From Schistosoma haematobium (taxonomy: Eukaryota; Platyhelminthes; Trematoda; Strigeidida; Schistosomatidae), in NCBI RefSeq assembly GCF_000699445.3, contig NC_067195.1, positions 9,414,287 to 9,478,286 on the forward strand: a stretch of DNA of 64,000 nucleotides, given 5' to 3'. Shown in pieces: positions 11,418 through 23,799 of the stretch (the first letter of the stretch is position 1; each line of letters starts with the position of its first letter). A program made the translations under genes and the position numbers. The notes beneath the pieces were generated by a model. The model made no database searches. It saw only the letters and a list, made by a program, of their open reading frames with translations, and was not told the origin of the DNA.

Positions 11418-11991
11418 ACAGTAAAGGGTTGTAGATACTAATAATTTATTGATTGAAATCATGAAAGTATCGTGAAATGAATTTGATTATATGTCCAATG
11501 AAAAAAGCAAACAAATAACTATTTATATGAATTAAATATTTTTTTAAAAAAATAATGTAGTTATAAGACACTGAAGTCAGTGATTTTTATTATAAGAGAT
11601 ATATATGTAATTTTAATAGTTGCGATCATGAGTCAATTGAAGCTAGACCGCCTTCGAAAACCTGAAAGCACTGGACGTCCGTTTCGTCCTATTACGGGAC
11701 TCCTCAGTAGTGCGCATCCACGATCCCGCCTCGCGTGTTCCCAACCCAAGACCTATCAATCTCGCGAGCCAGCGCTTAACCATTAAAGCATTGAGTCAGC
11801 ATCCAGTTGTGTTAATGTCTAACTTGAACCAATCCATGAAACTGAGTGACACATTCATCATTGTCATCAGTGAGTTACTATCTCATAACAGACCTGGTTG
11901 AACTCCACTGGTCACTGCTTTTCACTAGAACTCCAGGGAATATCACTTGAAGACCGTCACTAGTGAGCATATGTTGATTAATATCAGAATG
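11418..11991 (-). mobile_element. tRNA-SINE/hammerhead unit 2, interrupted by AT-rich sequence
   Basis: Begins with cagtaaagggttgtagata and ttgattgaaatcatgaaagt, then about 130 bases of AT-rich sequence. The unit then resumes (gcgatcatgagtcaattgaa, tail, hammerhead 11668-11713, antisense tRNA-like head) and ends with gtgagcatatgttgattaat before the next unit's opening word near 11992. Confidence 0.72.
11668..11713 (-). ncRNA. Type I hammerhead ribozyme, nearly intact (SINE unit 2)
   Basis: Minus-strand order: GCACUA, CUGAGGA, GUCC, a 7-nt loop, GGAC, GAAA, then CGGACG and UC, then CAGUGC. The CUGANGA and GAAA boxes are intact, stem II has four pairs, and stem III is A-U, C-G, G-C with a tiny loop, as in Sm-alpha. 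The GUC cleavage triplet is intact. Stem I keeps five of six pairs; only the A/C pair next to the core is lost. It lies in intron 3, sense to the gene, about 710 nt past the exon 3 donor. Whether it cleaves is untested. Confidence 0.75.
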
Positions 11992-12147
11992 GGTTTTGTG
12001 GAGATTTTAGTAATCTTAATAGTTGAGATCATGAGTCAATTGAGGCTAGACCACCATGGAAAACCTGGAAGCACTGGATGGCAGTGGGACGAAACGGCTC
12101 ATGATATCAACTGTCAAAAAACCCTTTCTGACATTAGTATTTATGTG
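11992..12147. mobile_element. SINE fragments joined head to head
   Basis: A minus-oriented SINE 3' part (opening cagaatgggttttgtggag, tail, gcactggatggc) joins at about 12083 to a plus-oriented fragment (gggacgaaacgg). That fragment skips to the outer end, seen as aaccctttctgacatta, the reverse complement of the opening word. Both outer ends are therefore the same SINE terminus, inverted. Confidence 0.6.
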
Positions 12148-12424
12148 TTAGGAGGATAGTGATGATCACAAGGAGACCTAAGTTTTAGTATCATTCTAGT
12201 TGATATTCGATAACGGTGATTATGTGTTTAATAATGTGTTCAATTTATATAAGAATTTTACAATATGAGAAATACAGTGAAATGAATGTTTTGTCATAAA
12301 TGATCAATTCATTAGATATTATTGTTCAATCAAAACAACACAGAAAAACTTAGTATAATAAGTTACAGTTTAAATCAAATAGAATAAAGTATCATTTCTT
12401 CAAATTATATGTGATTAAACTAAC

Positions 12425-12610
12425 CTGTGCAAATGTTAAATGTACAGTTTGTATAGCACGACTAGATCGATTGGTGATATGAACTTGAGGAATAATTGTT
12501 TCCCCAGGAACAAATCCAGTTTTATTCACGGCTAAATCGCATAGAATTAATCCACTTGGATGTGAACAACAGCCTAATGATACAAATTCTCGATGTAATG
12601 TTATTCGATC
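12425..12610 (-). CDS. Arrestin-domain protein, exon 3 (Arrestin_C, first half)
   Basis: 62 codons, phase 0 at both ends, bounded by TTTTTTAG and a GTTAG donor. It begins DRITLHREFVSLGCC and contains SGLILCDLAVNKTGFVPGE, then ITNRSSRAIQTVHLTFAQ. The SG-x-I opening, the T/R-GF-x-PGE motif and N-x-SSR followed by a T-x-x-L-x-Q strand are diagnostic of Arrestin_C in alpha-arrestins. It joins exon 2 (ending HFPRLR) and exon 4 (beginning TVFLKG) in frame. This is the clearest domain evidence for the gene's identity. Confidence 0.92.
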
Positions 12611-13089
12611 CTAAAAAAGATAAGTATGGTCTTAAAAATCAATCAAATGTTTTATGATAAATATTATATAGGACTACATATGATTTGATTGTCTTTTGCT
12701 AGCTAAAATGATATACATTGACAATAACCTCCCAATAGTCTACTGGCATGTTGACTGATTAAAGATAGTTAGCAGAGAACCGTAAATCTGAATTTTTTGC
12801 TAGGCAGCACATGTCATCAACTGATGCCTACGGTCTTAAAGGAAAAGATCCTCATCATAGGACTGGGAATGCTATCATTCAACTTCACAGTCTGGAATGT
12901 TACCTCTGAGCTCTTTGGTCTACAACCAACCATCTGTAGGACTACGTAAATGATTAATGCTGGCTAGGACCCCACAAAAAGCAACGATTTCCTCAGGAAT
13001 ATAGTTACGCTTTTTGACGAATGGTTAATAACATGAAGTCCAGGCTAAGTAGGGTTTCTCAATAACTACCTTCCACCATTTAAAATCAC

Positions 13090-13170
13090 TGTATATTACA
13101 TAGTACGTGAAGTCACCTAGACTAGCGAGCACATTTTAACTTGGTCTATAGAGTTCTATCGATACTTAAG
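13090..13170 (+). repeat. Dispersed repeat family, copy 2
   Basis: Contains gaagtcacctagactagcga and then ttggtctatagagttctatcg. This is the same word order as copies at 6836, 17608 and (reversed) 25500. Preceding sequence 12740-13070 is GC-elevated and may belong to the same element. Confidence 0.5.
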
Positions 13171-13953
13171 GACATAACCTTCTTCCTTACTCAGTGATAA
13201 ATCCTTTTGTAATAATGATATAAACTTTTATCCCAAGCTTCTGTGGATGAAAAAATCTAAATATTTCATCTTACAACTAATTAACCATTTGTATTTTGCC
13301 GAGTTACATAATTTACTTGTTAAATAAAACTGATGGAGTTAAAGAGTGGCCATTGATTACTTGATTACTTAGTAAAACTTAAGTTTCATGACACGTGACT
13401 TTTTGAAATAAAAATCAGCCAGTAGTTCAATAAATTCAGAAAGCTTAATGAGGATAGAATCTGTTGTGAGATTGGCAAAGTATAACACGTCATGCGTAAG
13501 GAAAAAGCTTCTAAATAAGTTAGGCTAATTTTTACAATAATGACGTTATAAATAATAAACAATTTTCCCTTGAAAAATGTGATCAAGCTAGTTTAGATAA
13601 TTTAATACAATTTTTGTAGTCCTAAACAATTTAAACTTCCTGATCATGAAAACAGAAGCTTGTACAATTCTTAAGATTTGGCTATCTTCAGTTTATTTTT
13701 AATTCTGATAGAAATACATAATTTCAGATATTTATCAACGTCAACTAAGCTTTAGCAACTAACCAAGATTATTCCTTACAATTATCGAAATGTTTCTAAA
13801 TGAAAATAAAATGTAGTTACTCAAAATATAGTACTTATATGTTGTGACCAATTATTAAGTGTTTATTTCTTTGGATACAGAATATATCGAATTCGAATCA
13901 GATATATAAGAAAATCGAATAAGAACTTTCATTTACTTGTCTACAAAAGGTTT

Positions 13954-13957
<4 letters not shown>

Positions 13958-14005
<48 letters not shown>
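13958..14005. repeat. (TA)24 microsatellite
   Basis: 48 bases of uninterrupted TA dinucleotide. Confidence 0.95.
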
Positions 14006-14006
<1 letters not shown>

Positions 14007-14588
14007 CATACTGCCAATTTCGATGGACTAATTTCTAAATTGTACCTTGTAATATACTTCCTAATTTAGTCTCATACTATCGGTTATTAAATATTTTATA
14101 TTCTATTTGTTGGCACTGGTTAATTTGTTTTTATTTTAACTGCTTCATAAACAAACAATATTATACGAAACTCTATTAAACATATAGTTAAATCAATTAA
14201 TAAGAGAAATGCAATTGATACACTTGAATAGGGATTATATTGTGAAGATAATATTTATTTATGGGAAAAAGTGTACATTTAATTTAAAAATGTTAATCTA
14301 AATTCAAATGAATTTCTAGATATGCGGAATTTAAGAATAAAGATACTAAGTAAAGTTGACAAATCAGTTGCTGAGGCTGTGTCTGAGATTATTGTTGGGG
14401 ACGATAGATCCCCAAAAGATCCTTGATCCTTCGCTCTGTTCCGAATAAGCCGAATCAGTATTAGCATTCAAGCTTACCGAACCTAACAATTATTATTATC
14501 ATTATTAGTGGCTTCATCCAATATCATATTTTTCGTACAATATAGAATTCTCGGCGCAATTTATTTCAACACGTTTCCTTTTAATATC

Positions 14589-14850
14589 AGAAGGGGTTTT
14601 TGTGGATATTATAATAATAGTGGACGTGTCGCTCAATTTTGTGAATTAGCTGAAGTTAGACACTAACACCGTTCGATGCCGGCCAGCCCAGCGGTCTAAT
14701 TGTTAAGCGCTCGCGCACGAGACAAATAGGTCCTCGGTTGGAATCTTGCTAGGCGGGTTCGTGGGTATGCTTCGCTGAGGAATCCCTCAAGAGAACGAAA
14801 CGTCCGTCCAGTGCTTCCAGATTTTTCGTGGTGGTCTAGCTTCAATTGAC
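14589..14850 (+). mobile_element. tRNA-SINE copy with decayed hammerhead
   Basis: Opens with agaaggggtttttgtgga and gtgtcgctcaattttgtga. It continues through gaagttagacactaacaccg, an A-box-like head (cagcggtctaattgttaag) and a B-box-like segment (cggttggaatctt), to the ribozyme region and tail (gtggtctagcttcaattgac). CUGAGGA and GAAA are still readable near 14775-14803, but stem II is mismatched and the 5' strand of stem I is lost, so activity is unlikely. Confidence 0.78.
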
Positions 14851-15744
14851 TTTTCTTTTCTTATTTCATGATAGATCCTTGCGATAAATATTGAGTAGTC
14901 GCCAGTTAGATGTTAACAGTCCAGGAATCGACATCTAGCTAACGTATACTCTTTTGATGCATATTGCAAGCAACCAGGATTTCTCTGACTGGTTTCTTTT
15001 GTAACTTGTACATAGAAATGTCGTAAACTTTTCACAAACGCACCTGAATAGGTTATGAGACTAATAGGCATAATGATGTGTTATTATAAACAAGCAAAAA
15101 AGTAACTTGTTGAACAGGTAACCCAGATATTCAAGCAGGCTAGGATATATAATATATACATCGTTCAACCTTATTGCCTACCTAGATGCCTAATATTAAC
15201 TAGCAAGGGATTATCAAATTAAGATACGTTATAGGTCTATACAGTTAGTGCATATCAGTTTGAGCTATTTTGAAAAATTCAGATTATCTGATAGATAATT
15301 TTGATCAATCATTAACGTGCTTCAGATCTTCAGTTTTGAAATTATTTTTATTATTTTCCTAATCAGTAATTGGATTACTTCTTTTAAAAATCATCAAAGA
15401 CACTATTAATACATTTGTTTTTATAGTATAAACATTTTTAGTAAATTACTCCTACTCTGCTAACATTTTGTAATCTTCTGTTGCAATCCTGTGAAGTATT
15501 ACATTAATTACATTAATTATAACCATCATACAGAAAATTTATATTTACTTTTATAATAGTCAAATGACAAACATTAATTGATTTCTTCACAAAATATTGT
15601 TGTAATGTAAAATAATTCTGCCTTAACAACAATAACAAAACAAAAAACAAACATCATTACTGAATTGATAAATAAAATGTTACTTCTTTTCAATCAGTAA
15701 TGATTGACATAATCAAAGTAGACTTTCTTTTCTGTTGTTCTATG

Positions 15745-15762
15745 TATATATATATATATATT
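15745..15762. repeat. Short TA microsatellite
   Basis: About nine TA units followed by a T run. Confidence 0.8.
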
Positions 15763-16446
15763 TTTTTAAGCCTATTAGTAGATTCTGCATATAAATATAT
15801 TATTTTCTTTTTGTTAACAATGAACTGAAGAAAATTGGACACATGAGAAATATATTATCAATGTAACCAAGTGATTAAGCTTAGTTGTTTTATGTTTTGT
15901 TTAAATAATTATATTATCGGTAATTTAATAATTGAAATTAATTATGTTGATAAATAATAAATGGCTTTATGTTAACAAATATCTATTGTGTCAAATAAAG
16001 CATAGAAATAAATAATCAGTTTACCTTTACTAGGTACTAACCATAAATCATAAAATGTTGGAAACATTTTTTTCAAAAAAAGAGAAATTCAATTGTTGTT
16101 TTCTTTTTATTTACACAAACACGAGTTATTCTTTGGCCCGTAATTGTGTTAAATGAAGATATCAGTGTACATTTAACATGAATGCATTTGAAACAAATAT
16201 ATGGATATATATATAGTTCTGTAGAATTTAAGATAATTTAATTATGATGAATTAGTGGTGTCAGAATAAAATTATTAGCCCATTGTACATAATACACTGA
16301 AATATTATATATTGTAATTATTATATTTTGTAGAGTTGAATTTCTTATAGAAATTTAAACAATTCATAAACTATAATATTTACAGAATACAATAAATACG
16401 TTACATTTCGTTTATTTCTCTTCAATTACATATAAGATAATAAATG

Positions 16447-16954
16447 TAAATTGTAAAAAAATATATATTTCACAGATTGAAATCGTGAGTCAATGGAAGC
16501 TAGCCCACCATGGAAAACCTGGAAGCATTGAACTACCGTTTCGTCCTAGTATGGGACTCCTCAGCAGTGCGCATCCACGATCCCGCCTCTCGAGACATTC
16601 GAACCCAGGACCTATCAGTCTCGCGCTAGGGACTTAACCAACTAGACCACTGGGCCGGCACACAATGGTGTTAATGACTAACTTCAACCAATCCATGAAG
16701 TTGAGCCACCGTACACCATTGTCTTCAGTGAGTTCATATCTCACAATAGATCTGGTTGAACTCCACCGGTAATGGCTTTTCACTAGAACCTCAGGAGTAT
16801 CCCTTGTAGTCAGTCACTAGTGAGCAGATGATTATTATCAGAAGGGGTTTGTGGAGATTTTAGAGATTCCACAGGACGAAACGGCCGTCCAGTGCTTCCC
16901 GGTTTTCCATGGTGGTCTAGCTTCAATTGACTCATAATTTCAATGAAATGAAAT
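16447..16954. mobile_element. Inverted SINE composite with target-site-like duplication
   Basis: A nearly full minus-oriented SINE (from about 16472, hammerhead 16525-16570, antisense tRNA head 16580-16660, ending about 16838) is followed by atcagaaggggtttgtgga. A 5'-truncated plus-oriented copy (about 16873-16945) follows, starting inside stem II as ggacgaaacggccgtcc. Both outer ends are the SINE tail. Outside lie tataagataataaatg (16431-16446) and tataagataaataatg (16955-16970), a 16-bp imperfect duplication suggesting a single insertion event. Confidence 0.7.
16525..16570 (-). ncRNA. Type I hammerhead ribozyme, mostly intact
   Basis: Minus-strand order: GCACUG, CUGAGGA, GUCC, CAUACUA loop, GGAC, GAAA, CGGUAG, UU, CAAUGC. 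Both catalytic boxes and stem II are perfect. The cleavage triplet has become GUU, which still satisfies NUH but is a poorer site than GUC. Stem I has one internal mismatch (C/A), and stem III is weakened. Sense to the arrestin transcript within intron 2. Confidence 0.7.
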
Positions 16955-17607
16955 TATAAGATAAATAATGATCAGAATAAATACGGTCAACATGGGGTGA
17001 GAGAGAGAATAATAGAATAAAAATCGGAAATCACGTAATATGTAGAATAATATAAATTAGATCAGACGTAGTAGATAGGGGTGGACGCTGAATAAATTTC
17101 TCAAAAAGTTGCTAAGTGTAATAATAATAACAATGATAAACATAATAATAATAATAATGACAATAGTAAAATATGTGGATAAGTTTAGGACCTAAAAACA
17201 AACATGGATCAGAGTACGTCACCGTATTATGAAATTCATTATTAACTAGTTGGCCACGAAGTTGTCCAGGGTAAAAAGAGTGGCTGAACATATTTCTTTT
17301 GGATGCAAAGGTCTGGCTTTTTAATCCAAAATATTAAAACCTACTGAATCATGATCACAATTCAATTAAAAATATAAAGCAGAAGGTCAACAACTGATTC
17401 TTTTTTTCATATCTAATGTTTGAGTAAAAATTCTCTGAAAATCTACCTCAGGATACGTTTTATGCTATCTGGCGCTCGTCAGTAAGACGTAATTGTAACC
17501 TGAAGAAAACAGAACTACGTAAGTCTTGCTGATGAGTCCTAAAAATAGCGAGAAACATAAATTGAGAATGGTTTCACCCTGAAAACCCTCAAATATCTAA
17601 CAGTGTG

Positions 17608-17680
17608 TGTGATGTCAAGTCACTTAGACTCGCGAGTACACTATGACTTGATTGATAGAACCTGACCATTTGCACAAGAC
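17608..17680 (+). repeat. Dispersed repeat family, copy 3
   Basis: Contains gtcaagtcacttagactcgc, then gacttgattgatagaacctg. It matches the word order of the copies at 6836 and 13090. No coding content. Confidence 0.5.
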
Positions 17681-20600
17681 TAGACAAATTCATATTTTTC
17701 TGGTCGCTACTGAGAAACCAACCAAATGTTATTGTTTTAATTAATATGGTAGAGTCCCAATAAAACAGAATAAAATGACTTAATAATTATTTTGAATCCT
17801 CTTGGTTCATTAATCTCATACCTCACATTTATCAAGAGACTCCGTCGGCTTTATTTATAATCTGATACTTCACATTAGACTTGGACATCGCAGCGAATTC
17901 TATGTAAGTCTTAATCACTTAGGTTCTGATTTGATAACTCTTAGTGCTACTTTCGTCTGCTTATGTATAGCATTTTGACATGTCCAATCGTAAATTATTA
18001 CCGTATAGTTATAAAGTATGAATTATGGTCCAAGATGAAAGATAACGCTTTTTCAAAAACTGTCCTCGACCGTCGCTACTCTGGGAAATATCATGTGTAA
18101 AGTTTCTTCTCAAATTAATCAAATGAATGAATGATGAGTTCATTTTCATCCGAGAATGATTTAAACCAAGCAACCTTTCATGTCATTCCATTATAAAGTA
18201 AATTTGAGAAAAATCTTATCGTTTATAGTTTTACTTGTTTCTACAGTATTCATGTGATATACATCAGCCAATTATATGCAACGTAGAACGTAGCACTTTG
18301 ATGAACCATTAATTCACAACAGTGAAGTTATTAAGACAAATATCAGAGTAATAAAAGTAGGAGCAGTATCAATAGTAGTAGTAGAAAAGGTATAGAGAAT
18401 GTGATTCTAGAAAAATAATTTATCTGTGAATTGAAAGGCATATTCAAGAGAAGAGAAGACAAAGACTGAATACAGTTGTCTTAGTGTTATATTCTGAAGA
18501 AAATTACTGGCTTAGTCACGTCTAGCTTCCTTCTAACCTACTTGTACACTAGCGCAGCATCGTGAGTTGGGGTAGATGATGCCAGAGGATACTTAATATA
18601 TATCCAAATTCACAACTTCACCAACCAGTATAACATCTTTACTTTAGTATTCTGAATCCAGTCTAAGCATCACTCTCTGAATAGTATCCATTGGTAAAGA
18701 TGAACGATTTCATTTGATTATTATATTGCTACAGCTAGCTATAGAAAGAACCCATAGATAGTTAATAAAAGCTAAGGAATTTAAAGATTATTCAATCGAC
18801 TTTCCAATCGAACATTCCACCAGCATCATGTAATACAATTATGTCTTAGTATGTAACAATTCCAAACCTTGTTCATTGGAAGGGTTATAAAAAGAACTTG
18901 GATGAGTGTCATGACTTAATTTCAAGGAATATTACATTTATATTCAGGACATTATATACAATACACATTGACATTATGTCACCACATTTGAATTTAAAAG
19001 TGATTTATATGTAACCTAAGTTATTTTTTAAAATATATTCTGTTATGAAAATCTAATTCACTAGAATCTTAATAGCTCACGATGAGAGCTTAAAGTCTAA
19101 TTCACCGTGACGTTATCCGGTAGTTCTCCTTAGCTCAAATTTTATTCAAAAACATAAAAAGTATTAGAATGAAAAATTGTCTTCAATAATTCCATCATCA
19201 GCCTATAAAGTTGAGTATTATAATGGTCAAAATATTGCATACATAAATGAATGAACCAGGTAATGTTACATGTAGAATGTATTAATCTGTTATGGCCTAA
19301 ATGGATCCAAACGTTTTTACTAGCAAATTGTATTCAATACCTAAAAGTAGAACCTTCTAAGAGACTGGTATAGATTAGATTAAATTTTTAATTATTCATA
19401 AAAACATCCAATTTGCAAACTGATAAAATAAATTAATTTCCCGATAAGTATTTAAACATATAAGATATTGTACTTGGGTAAAAATTGAGATTGTTTTGAC
19501 AAGACTTCTGTGTTTGAGGTATAAATTCCCAAATTTACCTCTGCAGTCACTTATAAGTATTTGCTGCATAAATACTTTTTGGAATATAAGATCACATGAT
19601 ACTGTTTTGTTTTACAGAGATCTAAAGCTAATACTAACTAGATATACATTGAAAATTCTGCTAGAATATAGCTTCGTACATAATTTTGGCATACTTTGAT
19701 TAGGGCTACTGGTAGAGTCTGAAATGTATGTTTCTTATTATTGGTGAGTCATCAGTCCAATATACCTGCTATTCACAAACTACATAAAATGGAATTTATA
19801 GCAAAACTGATTTACTTAATAATGACCACTCTCTAAAAGACTCTGTTACAACTCATTAAGAAATACTGATAAATTTAGACTTTACATTGTAATGTGTTCT
19901 TTAAACTTACCAACTTTCAGTTATTAAGATTACTCCTAAATCTCTTAGAATTCTAACCTCGATATAACTCAATAAATGACTATGCAGCATAAAAGATGGT
20001 ACTTCATTTCTATTTCTTCTATCCCCAAAAATTTGATTTCTTTACACTAAACAAAACAACTAAAAATTTGATGTGACCGTTGGAATGAATTTATGGTTAT
20101 GCTCTACCTTTTAAAAATTGAAGTAGGTTCTTGTCGTTGACCTGTAAATCATTTTGAAAATTCATTGGGAAGTAAATGGTTTCAGTATATATACAATTAC
20201 ATATCCGTTTTGCATGTTATTTGTAACGAATTTATTTCATTTTCAAAAATGAAATTTAGGTTAGCAGTTACATTTGACCGTGAATTTCGGTAATCCAAAT
20301 ATTCAATACTACTGAAGTTACTTCAAAGTTTCAGATACACCTGATTATTGTATAACGCTAATCAAGAAACATTTGAGCGTAAAACTTAACTCTATTAATC
20401 TTAAAAAGTGGCCTTATTATTATTTAAAATCAATTGCTTAATAGTTTTCTTTTACCACTAGTAATAAACAACAATAATACGTTAATATACAAACTTGAAA
20501 TCAGGGATTTAAAAAACATTGTGTTCATAATTTATCAGGGAATATTACAGTTTCAACATTCAGTTTAGAAATTATTGGTCTGTATATTTTAAATTCAATA

Positions 20601-20976
20601 CTCAAAATTTAATTTATGAACGACAAAAGTACCATACAATTTTTAAAGGTCTCTAGATTTATGTAGAAGATATAATCGAAAATCAAGTCATAATAATATT
20701 TGAGATAAATGTCAATGATTTCATCAAAAAATCATACTATTCAATTATAGTTTGTACCAATCTAAGACTTTTTCAAAACTCAATTGAATTCAAGCAAAGG
20801 AGAACTATATTAATTCGTCTAAAACATTTAAGGTCGAAAAATCTTTTATATTTTAGTTACTGAGTTATAAAATTTTGGAATTAAAGAAATAATAACCGTC
20901 TGATTAATGTCATCATTTGCAAAATCAGTTATAAATAAGAATCAAGTAACTGTGTAATTCTGTAGAATATGTACAA

Positions 20977-21036
20977 CTGATCAATCGCAATTCTATTGCG
21001 AAGATACCAACAAAACAACGCCAAGTGAGTTTAAAT
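20977..21036 (+). mobile_element. Sm-alpha SINE 5' scrap
   Basis: Contains ctgatcaatcgcaattctat and acaaaacaacgccaagtgag. These are near-identical in order to the 5' region of the Sm-alpha copy at 31770-31850 (gactgatcaatcgcagtcct, then aaaacaacaccaagtgaat). The rest of the element is absent. Confidence 0.6.
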
Positions 21037-21919
21037 TAGTATATTTCGTCAACATTAAAAAAAAATCAGTTAACTTGTTTCTATTTCTAAACTAATATAA
21101 ACCATTAAATTACGAGATCAAGTAGAGTTTTTCATAAGTACATGAGGATGATATGAGACCTTGTGATGAAACATTTTATCTGTGGTTAAATCATTAACTA
21201 TTTACTATTAATGCTTTATATTTCTAGTTTCTGGTTGACTATTACACTCATTATATTGATTTTATAAGTATACTTTGTTTTAATCTACAATAATTTCAAC
21301 ATTTAAATTATTACATAATAGAAAGTTAATTGAATTGTGAAATTGCCTTCTTTCTTTAAATAAATGTCATGTAAAATCAAGCAATCAAAGATTTTGTAAA
21401 TAAACGAATATTACCATAAATAATCAGCAACAAAAAAAGAGCAAAACAGAAACCATTGAAGTTGAATATTCAATCCGCTCAGCAGGAAAATGAAATGTCA
21501 TTTTTATTTAAAAATTATGTAACATTTTGTTGTTTATATTTATTCATTTATAATGTAAAATACCATTTATCCTAATTCTTTTGTCACATATTAAAATCTT
21601 GCATGATCTATTAAATAGTATTCGATGATCATCATATAATAAAACTTGTATATGGTTAATTTGTTCAATTATATGTGAAATTCCGAAAAGGGTCATTTAA
21701 CTTGTTATGACTATTTGAATGGAATGAAAAAAATGGGTTTTTTTCCTTTTCAATTGTATACAGTACATAAACATGAAGGAAGAAAATATTCAATAAATTG
21801 TTCCCTACAAAAATGTCATAATTCAGTGATATATAAATTATGATTTATTCTTTACTTTAATTATAACTTGTCACATAGGACTTACATTCACTTTATTTAA
21901 TCACATTTTATTTCTGAAA

Positions 21920-22480
21920 TGCTGCTAGAGGTGCGAGAGTGGTGTTCACGTCCCAGTTCGTCATACTCTATAAAAATGTTTTTCAAGTGTCTGAAAAAGA
22001 GATTAGGCTAAGGTAGATCTCGACGACCTGAATGTGTTATCATGGTAACCAAAGTACAACTAATTGATGCCCTTCTATGAGTAGTTCAGTGTTGGCTTTG
22101 TAATCCCCAAACCTTACTGCTGGTGGTGGTGATCCATGGAGTAAAGTGAAGTGTTCTACTTTTAAGGTCAAGCTTTAACAAAGTCCCCCTTCTGTTGTGA
22201 AAATGCAGGATCGACGGAGATGCTGAAATACGCCTTCATGACAACACGTTCCTGCATATTCAGCCGTATTGCCTTATAATCGGGTTAAGAATTAACCATT
22301 TTTAGTCTACAACCAAGCTCCATGGTCTGTCATGATCTAAAAACAAATGTTCCAGACGAAATAACTTGTCTGGTTCACTACAGTATCTAAGCCTGAACAT
22401 GGCATCAAAGTAGTAGACACTGCAAGTTTCGCTTTCAACCAACGACCTCTATTATCATCATCTTTACTTTCGTTTTTTCA
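21920..22480. repeat. GC-elevated, probably repetitive stretch
   Basis: The base composition is clearly less AT-rich than its surroundings over about 560 bp and no long open frame exists. The word gtctacaaccaa occurs here (about 22304) and also near 12918, suggesting shared ancestry with the 12740-13070 stretch. Class unknown. Confidence 0.35.
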
Positions 22481-23799
22481 AACTTTATAGCATCCTAATC
22501 AAACTGCAAAATTTTTATAAATAACTGCATATATTTTTGTAAATAAAAATTTATTTTCATCCCCAATAGTCTTAAAGTTTATTAAATATGCTCGAATACA
22601 GTTTTAACTTTTTAAATACATAAAGAAAACAAATAAGTTTTTTTATTCACACATTTCCTTCGAAAGCAGTAAATACTTTTGACAACTTAAGTTGGTTTGT
22701 AATTTATGATGTAATAGTTTGTGACCATCAATGAACAATTGATAAAGTACTTCTGTTTACTGAAGATCGGTTTCGAATCTTAACTTGAAAAATTTTATTT
22801 TTCGCTTATATATAACTGAAGTTAAAATAAACCCTTCATAGTCTACAAATTATTGCCATTATATCATACCATCTTCAATTATGTATTTAATGAAATGAAT
22901 GATGGACATTTTTAATGACCCTCCTTCTGTTTTTTACATATTTACTCTCAAAAACCACTTAACTGACTTCATAAGTATACCTAATTATACTTTAAATGGT
23001 GCTTTTTTGTTCAATTTCAACTTTTGTTTGATCTTTGTTTTCATTCGATCAACTAATAATATATGTAATTTATATGTTAAGATAAAACATTTCTACTTCA
23101 TTAGAAATTGAGTTTCAACTGCCGATTAGACATATATATTAAAGTATAATAATAAAGAGTATACATTTTTTTCTTGATTGCAATATTGAAGAAATGTCTG
23201 GTAAAGTATAAATCATGATACAACTGTCTACTAATTACATTCAAATGTTCTGTAATATAAAAAGTAATCTTAATTATATCAACATGAATGTGGGTTTTTT
23301 TAATTCTTTAAATATGCATCAAATTTTAATGAGTCTATTCTTTTTCTGAATTTTATAATCAGATATAAACTGACAGTTGCTTTCAAACTCTAACTTTTTT
23401 GTAAAAAAAATATATGCTTCATAATTTTTGAATTGTAATCAAAAGATGAAAATTAAAAGATCAAATGACTTGTTGCTTTGTGTACAAACTTCATCTTGTT
23501 GAGGCATGATGTCTGCAATGATGCTATAATTTGTAAGCGTTTGTGTTGTTAACGTCCAAAGATGTACGCGATCAGTTTTCGTTGTCAAATATGCGTCTTT
23601 AGTAAATGTCTCGATATTCCACGTAACTACAATTTGATAATTTGTTTAGATGGCAACAAGTACTGCAGTCGAGCACAAGTTTCAGTGTAAACATGAATAT
23701 GAAAATGCAGGCAAATCGAACTAACAGGTCATATATGAAATGAAAGGTGCATTTTCAATTTCAATTCTATTTGCCATCCGGAAGATATATAGAATAAAT

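Larger units (their letters stand above)
9834..12424 (-). other. Arrestin gene intron 3
   Basis: About 2.6 kb. The exon 4-proximal part is AT-rich with one SINE relic (about 10060-10185). The exon 3-proximal part is filled by the tandem SINE array at 11026-12147. Confidence 0.7.

Noticed and set aside
14279..14467. Open frames on both strands near 14.3 kb (plus reading LDMRNLRIKILSKVDKSVAE)
   Set aside because: Short, no splice context, no recognised domain.
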